The position numbers and the translations under genes were made by a program. The notes below the pieces were generated by a model. The model had not been told where the DNA came from, searched no databases, and saw only the letters and a program-made list of their open reading frames with translations. DNA of 64,000 nt from Metabacillus crassostreae. GTDB taxonomy: Bacteria > Bacillota > Bacilli > Bacillales > Bacillaceae. This document shows positions 43,985 to 52,809 of the stretch, piece by piece (position 1 is the first letter of the stretch; each line of letters starts with the position of its first letter). The stretch is taken from assembly GCF_016908395.1 (NCBI RefSeq), contig NZ_JAFBDU010000002.1, positions 744,001-808,000 of the forward strand, given 5' to 3'.

Positions 43985-44896
43985 TTATTTTGAACTGGTA
44001 TCATCTAAAATTCGAAAAAATGCATACTTAATGTTCGGAGTGTATGCTGATGAATCTTCATACGCCCAATATCTCATCCGACTATTATAAGTTTGTGCAT
44101 TTACCAAGGGCATATTCTCAGGATCCTTTGCCACAACAAAGGTTGTATGATCAAACCGGCCATCACCTTGAAAATCATAGCAAATAACATCGCCAGGCTT
44201 TAATTGCTCAGCGTCTTCTACCCTCTTAGCGCGTAATCCAATTTTGGAGTTCTTAAGAAAGCTTGTCATCGCATTTGCTACTGACCAACTAAAGCTCCAA
44301 TTATTATTTTGCATCCACCAACCATTCGAGCGATTTGGGTATCCGCGCATTTTGGCATTTCCAGCATGTAAGCATTGAGAAACAAAATTTGTACAATTCA
44401 CATCAAAATTTTTAAATTTAGGATTTTCATCATTCCACCATCTCTCAGCATATTGAACAGCTGCAAGTCGGTCATAGCTAAATCCCTCCTTAGCTCTGAA
44501 ATCATGATCAATTTCTTCGCTTAATAATGAATGAGGTTCCTCCTCTGTATTAAAGTTTTCGATTAATTGGTCATCAATAAGCTCATCATGGTAAAAGATA
44601 GCTTTACGATGATCCATTCTTTCTTCTAGATACAAAGAATCTTTTTGTTTATTCAGCCACTTATAGTGACAAATATACAGGACTTCTTGTAAATTTTCTG
44701 ACGTTGTCTCAACACTTGAGACCTTCACCTCAGCACTGCCTTTAACTATTTCAGCTTTTCGCTTTTCATTCGAAAGATATCTTCGTTCAAGTGCATGTAA
44801 CTCTTGATTATTACGAGTATTTTTAATAAGCTTCTTATTTACAAGCATTTCTAATTTTGCTCGATTTAATTCTGACAAAATACGCTTCAATTTCAT
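43985..44896 (-). CDS. yhbB: Amidase-domain protein, YhbB-like
   Basis: 303 residues. The first ~140 are charged and helical with no signal peptide. The C-terminal ~150 are an Amidase_6-type (CHAP/NlpC-like) domain: YDRLAAVQYAERWW, catalytic Cys in NCTNFVSQCLHAG near residue 170, PGDVICYDF, and His in DHTTFVV near residue 255. The fold suggests cleavage of an amide bond in cell wall or peptide material. B. subtilis YhbB is the counterpart; a sporulation role is plausible but not shown here. Confidence 0.85.
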   Translation of the reverse strand: MKLKRILSELNRAKLEMLVNKKLIKNTRNNQELHALERRYLSNEKRKAEIVKGSAEVKVSSVETTSENLQEVLYICHYKWLNKQKDSLYLEERMDHRKAIFYHDELIDDQLIENFNTEEEPHSLLSEEIDHDFRAKEGFSYDRLAAVQYAERWWNDENPKFKNFDVNCTNFVSQCLHAGNAKMRGYPNRSNGWWMQNNNWSFSWSVANAMTSFLKNSKIGLRAKRVEDAEQLKPGDVICYDFQGDGRFDHTTFVVAKDPENMPLVNAQTYNSRMRYWAYEDSSAYTPNIKYAFFRILDDTSSK

Positions 44897-45001
44897 TCAC
44901 CACCATCATGTATTACTACAAGATATATGACTATTATTGAGAAATAGTCGTTAATGTCTTAAGAAGTGGGATATATTATAACGTTTTTTGGAACACAAAA
45001 A

Positions 45002-45034
45002 AGGTAGCGATCTAATTAAATAGAAGCTACCTAA
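45002..45034 (-). terminator. Terminator after queG
   Basis: AGGTAGC / GCTACCT stem, then TTTTTTG on the minus strand, just beyond the queG stop. The T-run supports a terminator despite the long loop. Confidence 0.75.
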
Positions 45035-45035
45035 A

Positions 45036-46175
45036 TCAAGTGGTTTCATGAAGCAATGCTAATCCTTTTTGTATTTCCTCTCTAACCTGCTCATCCTTCT
45101 CTTTTTCAAATGCCTTTAAAAGCTCAGCTTCTACAGAAGCTTCTCCAATTTTACCAAGAGCCCATGCAGCTGTACCGCGAATTACAGGTCTTGGATCTTG
45201 ATGAACCAACATTATTAAGTCTTGCGTAGCAGTTTTATCTTTAAAATGTGCTAAAGCTAGTATTGCATTTCTTTGAAGTGGTTTTTTTCCTCGCCATGAA
45301 CCAGAAATATGTCCATATTTCTCTTTGAATTCACGGTTACTAATCGTTAAAAGAGGCTTCAATTTTGGCTTTGCTATTTCAGGATCAGGCTCCATTTCTT
45401 CATGAAAATGAAAATCCTTTCCTTTGTTAATTGGACAAACAGTTTGACATGTATCACAGCCATAAATTCTGTTACCAATTTTCGTTCGATATTCATCAGC
45501 TAAAAAGCCCTTCGTTTGTGTTAAAAAGGCAATACATTTTGATGAATCAAGCTGACCTGGTTGAACTAGAGCACCAGTCGGACAAACGTCGATACATTTG
45601 CGGCAGCTTCCACATTGATCTTCCATAGGTTGATCAGGTGGGAAAGGAAAATTTGTTATCATTTCTCCTAAGTAAACATAAGAACCAAACTCAGGTGTTA
45701 TAATCGAACAGTTTTTCCCACTCCAACCAATACCAGCTCGTTCTGCAACTGCACGATCTGATAATTCTCCTGTATCTACCATTGATTTTAGTTGAATATC
45801 AGGTATTCTTTCTTTTAAAAACTCCTCTAGCTTCTTTAGCCGATCACGTAAAACGGTATGATAATCTTGTCCCCATGAAGCTCTACAAAAAATTCCACGT
45901 CGATCTTCTTTAGTGCTTTTAGGTGCATCTTTAAGCTTAGAAGGATATGCAAGAGCTATTGAAATGATCGAACTTGCTTTTGGCAAAAGCTTCACAGGTG
46001 TAACTCTTTTTTCGATATCTGCTTCTTCAAATCCTGATTGATAGCCAAGCTCTTGTTGAGCTATTAACCGCTGCTTTAGCTCCTCAAACAAACCAGCACT
46101 TGTAAAACCTATTTTATCTATACCAATTTCTTTACTGTATTCAATTACTTCTTGTTTAAATTGTTCAATGTTCAT
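45036..46175 (-). CDS. queG: Epoxyqueuosine reductase QueG
   Basis: 379 residues from ATG 46175, which follows GGGAGGT; the upstream 33 residues lack support. It catalyses the last step of queuosine formation in tRNA and needs cobalamin and two 4Fe-4S clusters. CGSCRKCIDVCPTGALV (near residue 190) and CDTCQTVCPINK (near residue 240) supply the cluster cysteines. The C-terminal ~80 residues are HEAT-like (HQDPRPVIRGTAAWALGKIG). It is one of two cobalamin-linked proteins in the window. Confidence 0.94.
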   Translation of the reverse strand: MNIEQFKQEVIEYSKEIGIDKIGFTSAGLFEELKQRLIAQQELGYQSGFEEADIEKRVTPVKLLPKASSIISIALAYPSKLKDAPKSTKEDRRGIFCRASWGQDYHTVLRDRLKKLEEFLKERIPDIQLKSMVDTGELSDRAVAERAGIGWSGKNCSIITPEFGSYVYLGEMITNFPFPPDQPMEDQCGSCRKCIDVCPTGALVQPGQLDSSKCIAFLTQTKGFLADEYRTKIGNRIYGCDTCQTVCPINKGKDFHFHEEMEPDPEIAKPKLKPLLTISNREFKEKYGHISGSWRGKKPLQRNAILALAHFKDKTATQDLIMLVHQDPRPVIRGTAAWALGKIGEASVEAELLKAFEKEKDEQVREEIQKGLALLHETT

Positions 46176-46398
46176 ACTAGTACCTCCCTTCTTTTTAAAT
46201 TGACGTGTTACTTTTAGTAATTGAAAAGAACGCACTGTATTAAGCTTCGTCACAGCTCTTTTCAACAAGAACAACGTTACCTATAAGCAATAAGCTCACA
46301 TCAGAACATTCTTTTTAGAAGCTAGACGAAGCTCAGGTGACGAAATACCACTTCTATTATGGTAAAATAACACCACTATAGTTGTGGAGGTTTAAATA

Positions 46399-47067
46399 AT
46401 GGAAATTATAATCGATCATATATTAAAGGAATTAAGTCCAGACTTTAAGGTTGGTGTTGTCCATTATAAAGATATTCAAGTATCGGATTCACCACAAATG
46501 CTTAAAGGAAGACTTCAGTTGTTTCAGGAATCCCTCTATTTTGATTATGTTGATAAAAAAGTCACTGAAATCCCAGCAATAGATGAATGGAGAAAATTAT
46601 TTAAATTAGTAGGAACTGATCCAAGTCGTTATCGACCTTCTAGTGAAGCTTTATATCGTCGAGTACAAAAACAGCAATTTCTTAGTAATGTCAATTCAGC
46701 AGTTGATCTGAATAATTTTCTATCTCTTCAATATCAGATTCCTCTTGGAATTTATGATTATGATAAACTGTCAGGCGATACGATTTCAATTAAAGTTGGG
46801 ACAAGCAGCGATTCCTATACCGCCATTAATGAACGTGATATAGCGTTATCTAATAAAATACTTACTCAAGACCAAGGTGGACCATTTGGAAGTCCATATC
46901 TCGATTCTAAACGAACTGCTGTAACATCAAGCACTGTCAATGCAATTCATTTTATATATTTTCAGCCTTCATTTCACAGTGAAGAAGCTAATCAATTATT
47001 ACAAAGTTTATCAAAAATGTTCACTCAAATCCATGGAGGAGATAGCAATTATAGCGTTATTACTTAA
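46399..47067 (+). CDS. B3/B4 tRNA-binding-domain protein
   Basis: 222 residues, start ATG after GTGGAGG. It resembles the B3/B4 editing-type domain found in the beta subunit of phenylalanyl-tRNA synthetase: GTDPSRYRPSSEALYRRV near residue 75, VDLNNFLSLQYQIPLGIYDYDKL near 103, and GGPFGSPYLDSKRTAV near 160. Stand-alone forms are thought to act on aminoacyl-tRNA or amino acids, but the reaction is not settled. No operon partner is seen, and a tRNA gene lies 230 bases downstream. Confidence 0.82.
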   Translation: MEIIIDHILKELSPDFKVGVVHYKDIQVSDSPQMLKGRLQLFQESLYFDYVDKKVTEIPAIDEWRKLFKLVGTDPSRYRPSSEALYRRVQKQQFLSNVNSAVDLNNFLSLQYQIPLGIYDYDKLSGDTISIKVGTSSDSYTAINERDIALSNKILTQDQGGPFGSPYLDSKRTAVTSSTVNAIHFIYFQPSFHSEEANQLLQSLSKMFTQIHGGDSNYSVIT

Positions 47068-47148
47068 GAGTGAAGGACTGATTCTATGATTGTCGATTTC
47101 CTCCATACAGGAATTTGTTATGCACAAGCTTTACAAAGAAGACTTCTG

Positions 47149-47170
47149 GTGCATGTGCATGTGCATGTGC
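47149..47170. repeat. Hexanucleotide microsatellite (GTGCAT)
   Basis: GTGCAT occurs 3.7 times in a row. It lies inside a 36-codon frame (47086-47196) that would read HVHVHV. The frame has AAGGA eight bases upstream of ATG, but its composition is simple and I do not call it a gene. Confidence 0.7.
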
Positions 47171-47237
47171 CTGTGGAGTATCCCAGTTACAAGTAATGGT
47201 CAGTATTCAATTTTGAAAATATATGGTTTGAAAATTA

Positions 47238-47285
47238 AAAAACGCAATGCCTCGTTTATCTAAGAAACGAAACACTGCGTTGTAA
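47238..47285 (-). terminator. Terminator after tRNA-Gly
   Basis: On the minus strand AACGCAGTGTTTCGTTT pairs imperfectly with AAACGAGGCATTGCGTT and is followed by TTTAATTTT. It is placed ten bases beyond the tRNA 3' end. Confidence 0.75.
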
Positions 47286-47294
47286 CCATATGTA

Positions 47295-47368
47295 TGGAGC
47301 GGGTGAAGGGAATCGAACCCTCATCATCAGCTTGGAAGGCTGAGGTTTTACCACTAAACTACACCCGC
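47295..47368 (-). tRNA. tRNA-Gly (anticodon UCC)
   Basis: A complete cloverleaf on the minus strand. The acceptor GCGGGTG pairs with CACCCGC, followed by T and an encoded CCA. The D arm contains AGTTTAGTGGTAAAAC, the anticodon stem CAGC/GCTG frames the loop CTTCCAA (anticodon TCC at 47334-47336), and the T arm contains GGTTCGATTCC. It has its own promoter and terminator, so it is a single-tRNA unit. Confidence 0.95.
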
Positions 47369-47384
47369 ATAGGATATGTATTTG

Positions 47385-47413
47385 ATTATAACAAGGCTTC
47401 TGAGAAGAAGCAA
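47385..47413 (-). promoter_or_regulatory. Sigma-A promoter of tRNA-Gly
   Basis: On the minus strand TTGCTT, a 17-base spacer and a perfect TATAAT lie 17 bases before the mature tRNA 5' end. Confidence 0.8.
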
Positions 47414-47652
47414 GATAAAAAAGGAATTTTGTCGTTTTTTGTCGAGAAACCTAAAAAAATTACTTCCTTAGTATATTACTCTTCTAATAGATAATCAATA
47501 GCTTTCTTCATATTTATTATAAATTAGTAAATTGAATTCCTAGTTTCAACTATTTACAAAACTTTAACATAAGAAGGTTCTTTTTAATTTCGTAATATCT
47601 ATGGACATTAGCCCATTCTGCAAAAACTCATTCCCATTTCAATAGGTATATA

Positions 47653-47661
47653 CATATAGTA
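47653..47661 (+). promoter_or_regulatory. Sporulation-type -10 element upstream of the Gly/Tyr-rich gene
   Basis: CATATAGTA fits the CATANNNTA -10 pattern of sigma-K/sigma-E exactly and lies 37 bases before the start codon. The -35 region is not clear. Late mother-cell expression would suit a coat-like protein. Confidence 0.45.
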
Positions 47662-47697
47662 CAGTGAAACATTAACATTTGGGAGGATGAATGACTA

Positions 47698-48069
47698 ATG
47701 ACATATAGAACATCTAGAGCACCCTTTGGATATGGCGGCGGTTTTGGAGGATACCCAGGTGGTCCTGGAGTAAGTCCTTTTGGTGGATATAATTATGGTG
47801 CTGGCTATGGTGGCTACCCTGGAGCTGGTTACGGTGGTGGATATGGTTATCCCGGAACTGGCTTTGGTGGTGGATACGGTTATCCTGGAGCTGGATACGG
47901 AACTGGTTATGGACCTGGCTATGGAGCAGGATACGGTTCCCCTGGATTTGGTGGCTATGGTGGTGGCGTAGGACCACTAACAACTGGATTATTAGGTCTA
48001 GGTGCAGGATTACTAGGTGGAGCAGCTTTAGATGATGGTCCATTTAATCGTGGCTACTATTATAGATAA
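47698..48069 (+). CDS. Glycine/tyrosine-rich low-complexity protein, possibly spore coat
   Basis: 123 residues, start ATG after GGGAGGA (earlier ATGs run into stops). Residues ~10-90 are built of G-Y-G-G, GYPGAGYG and GTGFGGGYGYP repeats. A hydrophobic glycine-rich segment follows (PLTTGLLGLGAGLLGGAALD) and a short DDGPFNRGYYYR tail. Such proteins form surface or coat material in bacilli. Apart from the hydrophobic segment there is no recognisable domain. The sporulation-type -10 and the nearby spore genes support a coat role, which remains inference. Confidence 0.7.
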   Translation: MTYRTSRAPFGYGGGFGGYPGGPGVSPFGGYNYGAGYGGYPGAGYGGGYGYPGTGFGGGYGYPGAGYGTGYGPGYGAGYGSPGFGGYGGGVGPLTTGLLGLGAGLLGGAALDDGPFNRGYYYR

Positions 48070-48081
48070 TAATTAATAAAC

Positions 48082-48110
48082 AAAAGGGGCTACTTTCTGG
48101 CCCCTTTTCT
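48082..48110. terminator. Bidirectional terminator
   Basis: AAAAGGGGC / GCCCCTTTT with a short loop and T/A runs on both sides, between the Gly/Tyr-rich gene (+) and the coiled-coil gene (-). Confidence 0.85.
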
Positions 48111-48186
48111 ACTATAATATAATCGTTTAAATACCATGATAAATGTGAAAATTTTTCCAAGACTTTCACCTTTTAAAAAGCACCTT

Positions 48187-48465
48187 TTAAAAAAAGCGAA
48201 GAATACCTACAACAACCGCTGTCATACTAATCCCTGTTCCAACAATCCACTTCGTTAGCTGTAGCTGACTTTCATATATTTTTTTGTCCATTTCTTTTTT
48301 TGTCACATATTCTTTTTCTGTTAATATCTTATCAACAAGTGCCCTCACATCATTTTCATCTAAGGTATTTGAATGATGATCTTCGAAGTTCTCAAGCTGA
48401 TATTCTAACTCTTTTACTGTAAGCTCTAATTCTTTGAGGCCAACTTCGAATTCTTTTTCCTTCAT
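48187..48465 (-). CDS. Small coiled-coil protein with C-terminal membrane anchor
   Basis: 92 residues. The first ~70 are strongly charged heptad-like helix (VGLKELELTVKELEYQLENF, KILTEKEYVTKKEMDKKIYE), and the last ~20 are hydrophobic (WIVGTGISMTAVVVGILRFF), so it is tail-anchored. AAGGAGG lies upstream of the start. A similar layout is seen in phage hemolysin-XhlA-like and related small membrane proteins, but the match is only general. It stands alone, with no phage genes around it. Confidence 0.6.
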   Translation of the reverse strand: MKEKEFEVGLKELELTVKELEYQLENFEDHHSNTLDENDVRALVDKILTEKEYVTKKEMDKKIYESQLQLTKWIVGTGISMTAVVVGILRFF

Positions 48466-48642
48466 AATTTCGCCTCCTTATACTAACCCTTGTTCTATCA
48501 TATTCATGAGTGAGTGTTTGTGATATGACTTGTAATAACTATTCAAAAAAGTGATTATCTAACCTAGTAAATGTAAAATTGTGTAGCGTATAATATTAAT
48601 TAGTTTAGAGCCATCATTACTGCTAAAATAAGGAGTCTTTAA

Positions 48643-49853
48643 ATGACTATTAACGTTTCAGACGAGAATGAACTCGAACAACTTAAAAAAGAGAACGACT
48701 TACTTCGCAGATCACTTGAACAGATTAAAGGCACTTTTACATATCATGACCAACAGCTCGGTTTAAGTGTTAAGAAAGACGAAAATCATAACATCGAAAT
48801 AACAAGGATGGACAACCATCCTCTAAACGATTATGGTGACCTAAATGAGAGTGAAGGTTTTTTGCCGGCTATACTTGATTTTGTTCCACATCATATTGTC
48901 TTTGTCGATGCTAAAGGAATCATAACTTTTTGTATCAGCAAGCTGCAAAGGATTTGAATGTTGAGAGAGATCAAATAATCGGAAAGCATATTCGGGAGTT
49001 ACTCAAAATACCTGATGAACAAATTGCTGTACTTGAATCAATTAAATCAGGAACAGAATTAATAAATAAAGAAGTATTGGATATGAATTATGGAATAATA
49101 AACACAAGAATTTTATGGAATCCTGATGGCTCTATAAAAAGAGTGATTGGCACATTTTATTTCTTAAATGTGATTAAAGAAGCTGAAAAACAAGCTTTAG
49201 CAGGAAGAATTGCTGCTGGAATTGCCCATGAAATTAGAAATCCCTTAACAACAGTAAGAGGTTACTTACAGTTTCTAAGTGAAAGTGATGATAACGAGCA
49301 TACAAAACTATTTTTAAATTTACTTATCCCTGAACTGGATCGTGCAAATAAGATAATTAGTGATTTTTTAAGTATTTCAAAACCAGCCCACACTACAACG
49401 AAAGAGCTAAATATCTTTGAATTTTTGACAGAGTATCTAGGAAAATTCCTTAAAAGTGAAGCATTACTGTATAATGCCAAGTTACACTATGAGCTGGATC
49501 CTTTAACAATGAATCTCTCAATAAAAGGTCATCAAGATGAATTGCTTCAAGTATTTATGAATTTACTACGTAATTCAATGCAAGCAATAGATCAAGCACC
49601 TTTAGAGATCACAATTAAAACTACTGTTAGAGCTCAATATATTCTAATACAATTCATTGATAATGGAATTGGAATTCATTCGTCAATTTTATCTCATGTA
49701 TTTGATCCTTTCTTCTCAACAAAGGATGAAGGAACAGGATTAGGGTTATCAGTATCTAGAAAAATTATTGAAAATCATGGAGGAATAATGACTGTAGAAA
49801 GTGATGTTAATGGAACACAGTTTTCTATTAATCTACCTATTTATAATGATTAA
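48643..49853 (+). pseudogene. KinA-like PAS histidine kinase split by a frameshift
   Basis: Two overlapping frames together encode one ~400-residue kinase. Frame 1 (48643-48957) gives an N-terminal coiled coil and the start of a PAS domain (ILDFVPHHIVFVDAKGIIT). Frame 2 resumes at LYQQAAKDLNVERDQIIGKHI (from 48930) and holds the rest of PAS, HisKA with AAGIAHEIRNPLTTVRGYLQFL, and the ATPase with DNGIGI and GTGLGL. The join is at a five-T run, 48927-48931; removing two bases or adding one restores a canonical PAS. Frame 2 has only a TTG start and no good ribosome site there. It could be a sequencing error, a recent mutation or phase variation. Confidence 0.8.
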
Positions 49854-49866
49854 TACCATAAAAATA

Positions 49867-50215
49867 TAAATGAGGCTGGGACATAAGTATTTAAGCTAAT
49901 GATAAACCCGAAATATTAGGAGATATTTCAATTAATTAATCACCTAATGTTTCGGGTTTTTATTTGCTATCTTCAATAGATTTTTTGATTTTGCATCCTA
50001 TTTTTAAGAACTAGTGAAATGGAGCGGAAGACATTTGACTCCTGCGGGTGCAGAGGAAAGGCTCTAGACCCCACAGGCGCGCAGCTTACGAGAGGCTTAG
50101 CTCCCTCCCAGGCGAATCTTATGTCTGCAGCGCAATGGAACGAACTTGTTTCTTTCAACTTAACATTTATTCGTCTTTTTGTATGACATCTTTAATTATG
50201 TCCCAGTCTCATTTA
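49867..50215 (+). mobile_element. MITE-like element, full copy 2
   Basis: 349 bp with 20-bp terminal inverted repeats that match at 19 positions (left 49867-49886, right 50196-50215; core GAGGCTGGGACATAA). A hairpin at 49904-49958 (AAACCCGAAATATTAGG and partner, then T-run) can act as a terminator for the upstream kinase. The GC-rich palindromic core at about 50010-50150 carries GGAGCGGAAGACATTTGAC, GACTCCTGCGGG, CCCCACAGGCGCGC and AACGAACTTGTTTCTTTC. No transposase or meaningful frame is present. Confidence 0.85.
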
Positions 50216-50323
50216 CTAGGGCATCATCATTGACTAATCTAATAAATTACACTAAAATAACGTTTGGATACTTTCGAGTTCTTAAAGTAACTACTGAGTT
50301 TCCCTCGCAAGGATGTGATTTTT

Positions 50324-51187
50324 TTGGACGCTAAAAGAAAACTTATTATTGAAACAGCAACCGCTTTTTTTGCTGAGAAAGGCTACCATACAACTTCTGT
50401 TCAGGAAATCGCTGAAAAATGCTCGATGTCTAAAGCTTCTCTATATAAGCTTTTCACATCAAAGGAAGATCTGTTTATTGCCGTATTTGAATACCATCAA
50501 AACATCATGTTTGAAAAAGCTGCAACCTACTCTTTTGATCCTTCGTTAACACCTAAGGAGCTTTTAATTAAGCAACTTTGTACTCAGATCGAAGACTTTA
50601 TTGATCGCAAGGATTTTATCATGATGCAAATAAAGGAAATTCCAGTAACTGAAAACAACAAACTTAAGGATATCTTGATAAAGGTAAGATCTCGTATTGT
50701 ATTGTGGCAAAAAAACATGCTCATCCATGCATATGGAGATGAAATTAAGCCTTATATCTGGGATTTAACCATAACATTACATGGAATCTTAAAAGAATAT
50801 ATCTTACATGCTAGTGAACATAAGCATGTTGATCATCATGCAGCTCTTGATATTGCCACTTATATAGTTGACCGTTTAGATATTATTTCAAAAGACTTAA
50901 TTAAATCAAAGCCTAAACCTTTATTTAAAGAGGAAATGCTGAAATCTTTCCCTTCTCATTCAGATCACATTTATAATCACCTGAATAAAATTGCTAAATA
51001 CATTCAAACCTTAGAAGATCAAACACATCGTGAAAAATTAGCTAGCTCTTTGGAGATGTTAAAAAAGGAACTGACTGCAACCCAACATAGGGTTTTTCTT
51101 ATTGAGGCTTTATTACAATATTTTAGAAAAGAAGAGCAGTTAACAATGACTATTATTGAACTTGAGTCACTGATATTAGGAGGGTAA
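50324..51187 (+). CDS. TetR-family transcriptional regulator
   Basis: 287 residues from TTG 50324, ten bases after AAGGA; a GTG at 50315 is too close to that site. The N-terminal helix-turn-helix is AFFAEKGYHTTSVQEIAEKCSMSKASLYKLFTSKEDL (residues ~13-48). The ligand-binding half is longer than usual, with an extra C-terminal helical region (EDQTHREKLASSLEMLKKEL). Three bases separate it from the MFS gene, so it is the co-transcribed local repressor of that pump. The inducer is unknown. Confidence 0.88.
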   Translation: MDAKRKLIIETATAFFAEKGYHTTSVQEIAEKCSMSKASLYKLFTSKEDLFIAVFEYHQNIMFEKAATYSFDPSLTPKELLIKQLCTQIEDFIDRKDFIMMQIKEIPVTENNKLKDILIKVRSRIVLWQKNMLIHAYGDEIKPYIWDLTITLHGILKEYILHASEHKHVDHHAALDIATYIVDRLDIISKDLIKSKPKPLFKEEMLKSFPSHSDHIYNHLNKIAKYIQTLEDQTHREKLASSLEMLKKELTATQHRVFLIEALLQYFRKEEQLTMTIIELESLILGG

Positions 51188-51190
51188 AAC

Positions 51191-52801
51191 ATGTATCATT
51201 TAGAACATAAACAAAAGGTCATGATTATGGTTGCTATCATGTCAGCCATGTTCTTTGCAGCTGTTAACATGACTATTGTTGGAACAGCTTTACCTAAAAT
51301 TGTTTCGACAATTGGCGGAATGGAGTATTTTGACTGGGTTTTCACCGTCTACATGCTAACATCAACAATTACAGCAATGTTAGTTGGTAAATTATCCGAT
51401 ATTTATGGACGAAAAATCTTTATCTTAATCGGTATTGGGATATTTATGCTTGGTGCATTTTTAAGTGGTACATCTAATGACATTATTCAGTTAATTTTGT
51501 ATCGTGGTTTACAAGGATTTGGCGGCGGAATGATCATGTCCAGTGCCTTTACAACAGTAGGAGATTTATTTACTCCTCGTGAGCGTGGAAAATGGCAAGG
51601 CTTGCTAGGTGGTGTTTTCGGACTTTCAAGCTTATTCGGACCAACACTTGGTGGTTATATTGTTGATAACTTTGATTGGCATTGGATTTTCTGGGTTTTC
51701 TTACCGATTGGATTCTTCGCTTTTGCTTTAATTCTGCGATTATATCCATCTCAAAAGGCAAAAGAAAAAGAACCAATAGATTTTCTCGGTTCGATTACAT
51801 TAACAATCGCTATTATCAGCCTTTTACTTGGCTTCACTTGGGCAGGAGATAAGTATGATTGGCTCTCTTTAGAAATTATCGGCTTATTTTCTATAACCAT
51901 TCTTTCAATTGTAGGATTTATCTTTATCGAACTTAAAGCTAAAAGTCCAGTTTTACCTCTCTTCCTATTTAAAAACAGTGTTTTCTCTGTATCAAATATA
52001 GCTGGGATGCTCTTAGGAATGGGAATGTTCGGCACAATTATGTACGTACCATTTTATGTTCAAGGGGTACAGGGCGAATCTGCTACTGTATCAGGATTAG
52101 TTGAAATGGTCATGACAGTTTCAATGGTCACATCTAGCATCATTGTTGGAAACTTAATCACTAAAACAGGTAAATACAAAATCTTTGCTTTACTTGGCTT
52201 AGTCATTATGGCGATAGGTCTTATCCTTAATTCAACATTAGAAGTAGACTCTTCACTAACACGGTTAATTCTGCAATTGATTGTAGTGGGTATTGGTATT
52301 GGAGTGAATATGCCAGTATTTAATATTACCGTTCAAAATGCTGTGAGCCATAAATATTTAGGTGTTGCAACAGCTTCTATGCAAACATTTAGACAAATAG
52401 GTGGAACAGTAGGAGTTGCGTTACTTGGATCTGTTATGGGGAATAAAATGATGAATGAATTAGCAGATAATCAAGCAGAGAGTATTCCTACACCTCCACC
52501 AGAAATGGCTGAAACAATGGAAAAGCTACAAAATCCACAAATATTAATGGATACAGAACAACTAGAGGCAATACGTGCAGATCTTCCACCTGATATGTCA
52601 CAAGTGTTTGATCAATTTATCAACGTTCTTAAAGAAGCACTAAATACATCATTAACAGTGGTTTTCTTAGTTAGTGCTGGCATTATCGCACTTGCTTTTA
52701 TCGTAACATTGTTTTTAAAAGAAATACCTCTCCGAACAACAAATGATAATGAAGAAGAAACCGATAAAGAAAAAGAAAAAGTTCAAAGTGTTAGCCAATA
52801 A
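51191..52801 (+). CDS. MFS drug efflux transporter, DHA2 (EmrB/QacA) family
   Basis: 536 residues with about 14 membrane helices. GKLSDIYGRKIFILIGIGIF is the loop 2-3 motif A, GFGGGMIMSSAFTTVGDLFTPRERG is in helix 4-5, and LGGVFGLSSLFGPTLGGYIVD is the motif C region. A large loop between the last helices (~415-480) and a charged C-terminal tail (NDNEEETDKEKEK) follow. It exports drugs or other hydrophobic compounds using the proton gradient. AGGAGGG lies nine bases upstream. It forms an operon with tetR, and a MITE-like element with a terminator hairpin follows nine bases after the stop. Confidence 0.92.
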   Translation: MYHLEHKQKVMIMVAIMSAMFFAAVNMTIVGTALPKIVSTIGGMEYFDWVFTVYMLTSTITAMLVGKLSDIYGRKIFILIGIGIFMLGAFLSGTSNDIIQLILYRGLQGFGGGMIMSSAFTTVGDLFTPRERGKWQGLLGGVFGLSSLFGPTLGGYIVDNFDWHWIFWVFLPIGFFAFALILRLYPSQKAKEKEPIDFLGSITLTIAIISLLLGFTWAGDKYDWLSLEIIGLFSITILSIVGFIFIELKAKSPVLPLFLFKNSVFSVSNIAGMLLGMGMFGTIMYVPFYVQGVQGESATVSGLVEMVMTVSMVTSSIIVGNLITKTGKYKIFALLGLVIMAIGLILNSTLEVDSSLTRLILQLIVVGIGIGVNMPVFNITVQNAVSHKYLGVATASMQTFRQIGGTVGVALLGSVMGNKMMNELADNQAESIPTPPPEMAETMEKLQNPQILMDTEQLEAIRADLPPDMSQVFDQFINVLKEALNTSLTVVFLVSAGIIALAFIVTLFLKEIPLRTTNDNEEETDKEKEKVQSVSQ

Positions 52802-52809
52802 ACAGTGCC

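Noticed and set aside
47086-47196. A 36-codon frame containing HVHVHV with AAGGA upstream
   Set aside because: It is dominated by the GTGCAT microsatellite and has no other support; kept only as a repeat.
47298-47368. Larger tRNA cluster
   Set aside because: Only one tRNA is found; promoter and terminator enclose it tightly.
47294-47494. A 66-residue plus-strand frame starting MERVKGIEPSSSAWK
   Set aside because: It is the reverse translation of the tRNA-Gly gene, a well-known annotation artefact.
47714-48043. A 109-residue minus-strand frame, His/Gln-rich
   Set aside because: It is the antisense of the Gly/Tyr-rich gene; codon bias of that gene creates it.
48187-48465. Phage holin/XhlA-type identification of the coiled-coil protein
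   Set aside because: Only the general layout (coiled coil plus C-terminal helix) fits, and there are no phage genes nearby.
49973-50233. 61-residue frames on both strands in the MITE-like element
   Set aside because: They lie inside a palindromic non-coding repeat and are not shared in frame by the other copies.
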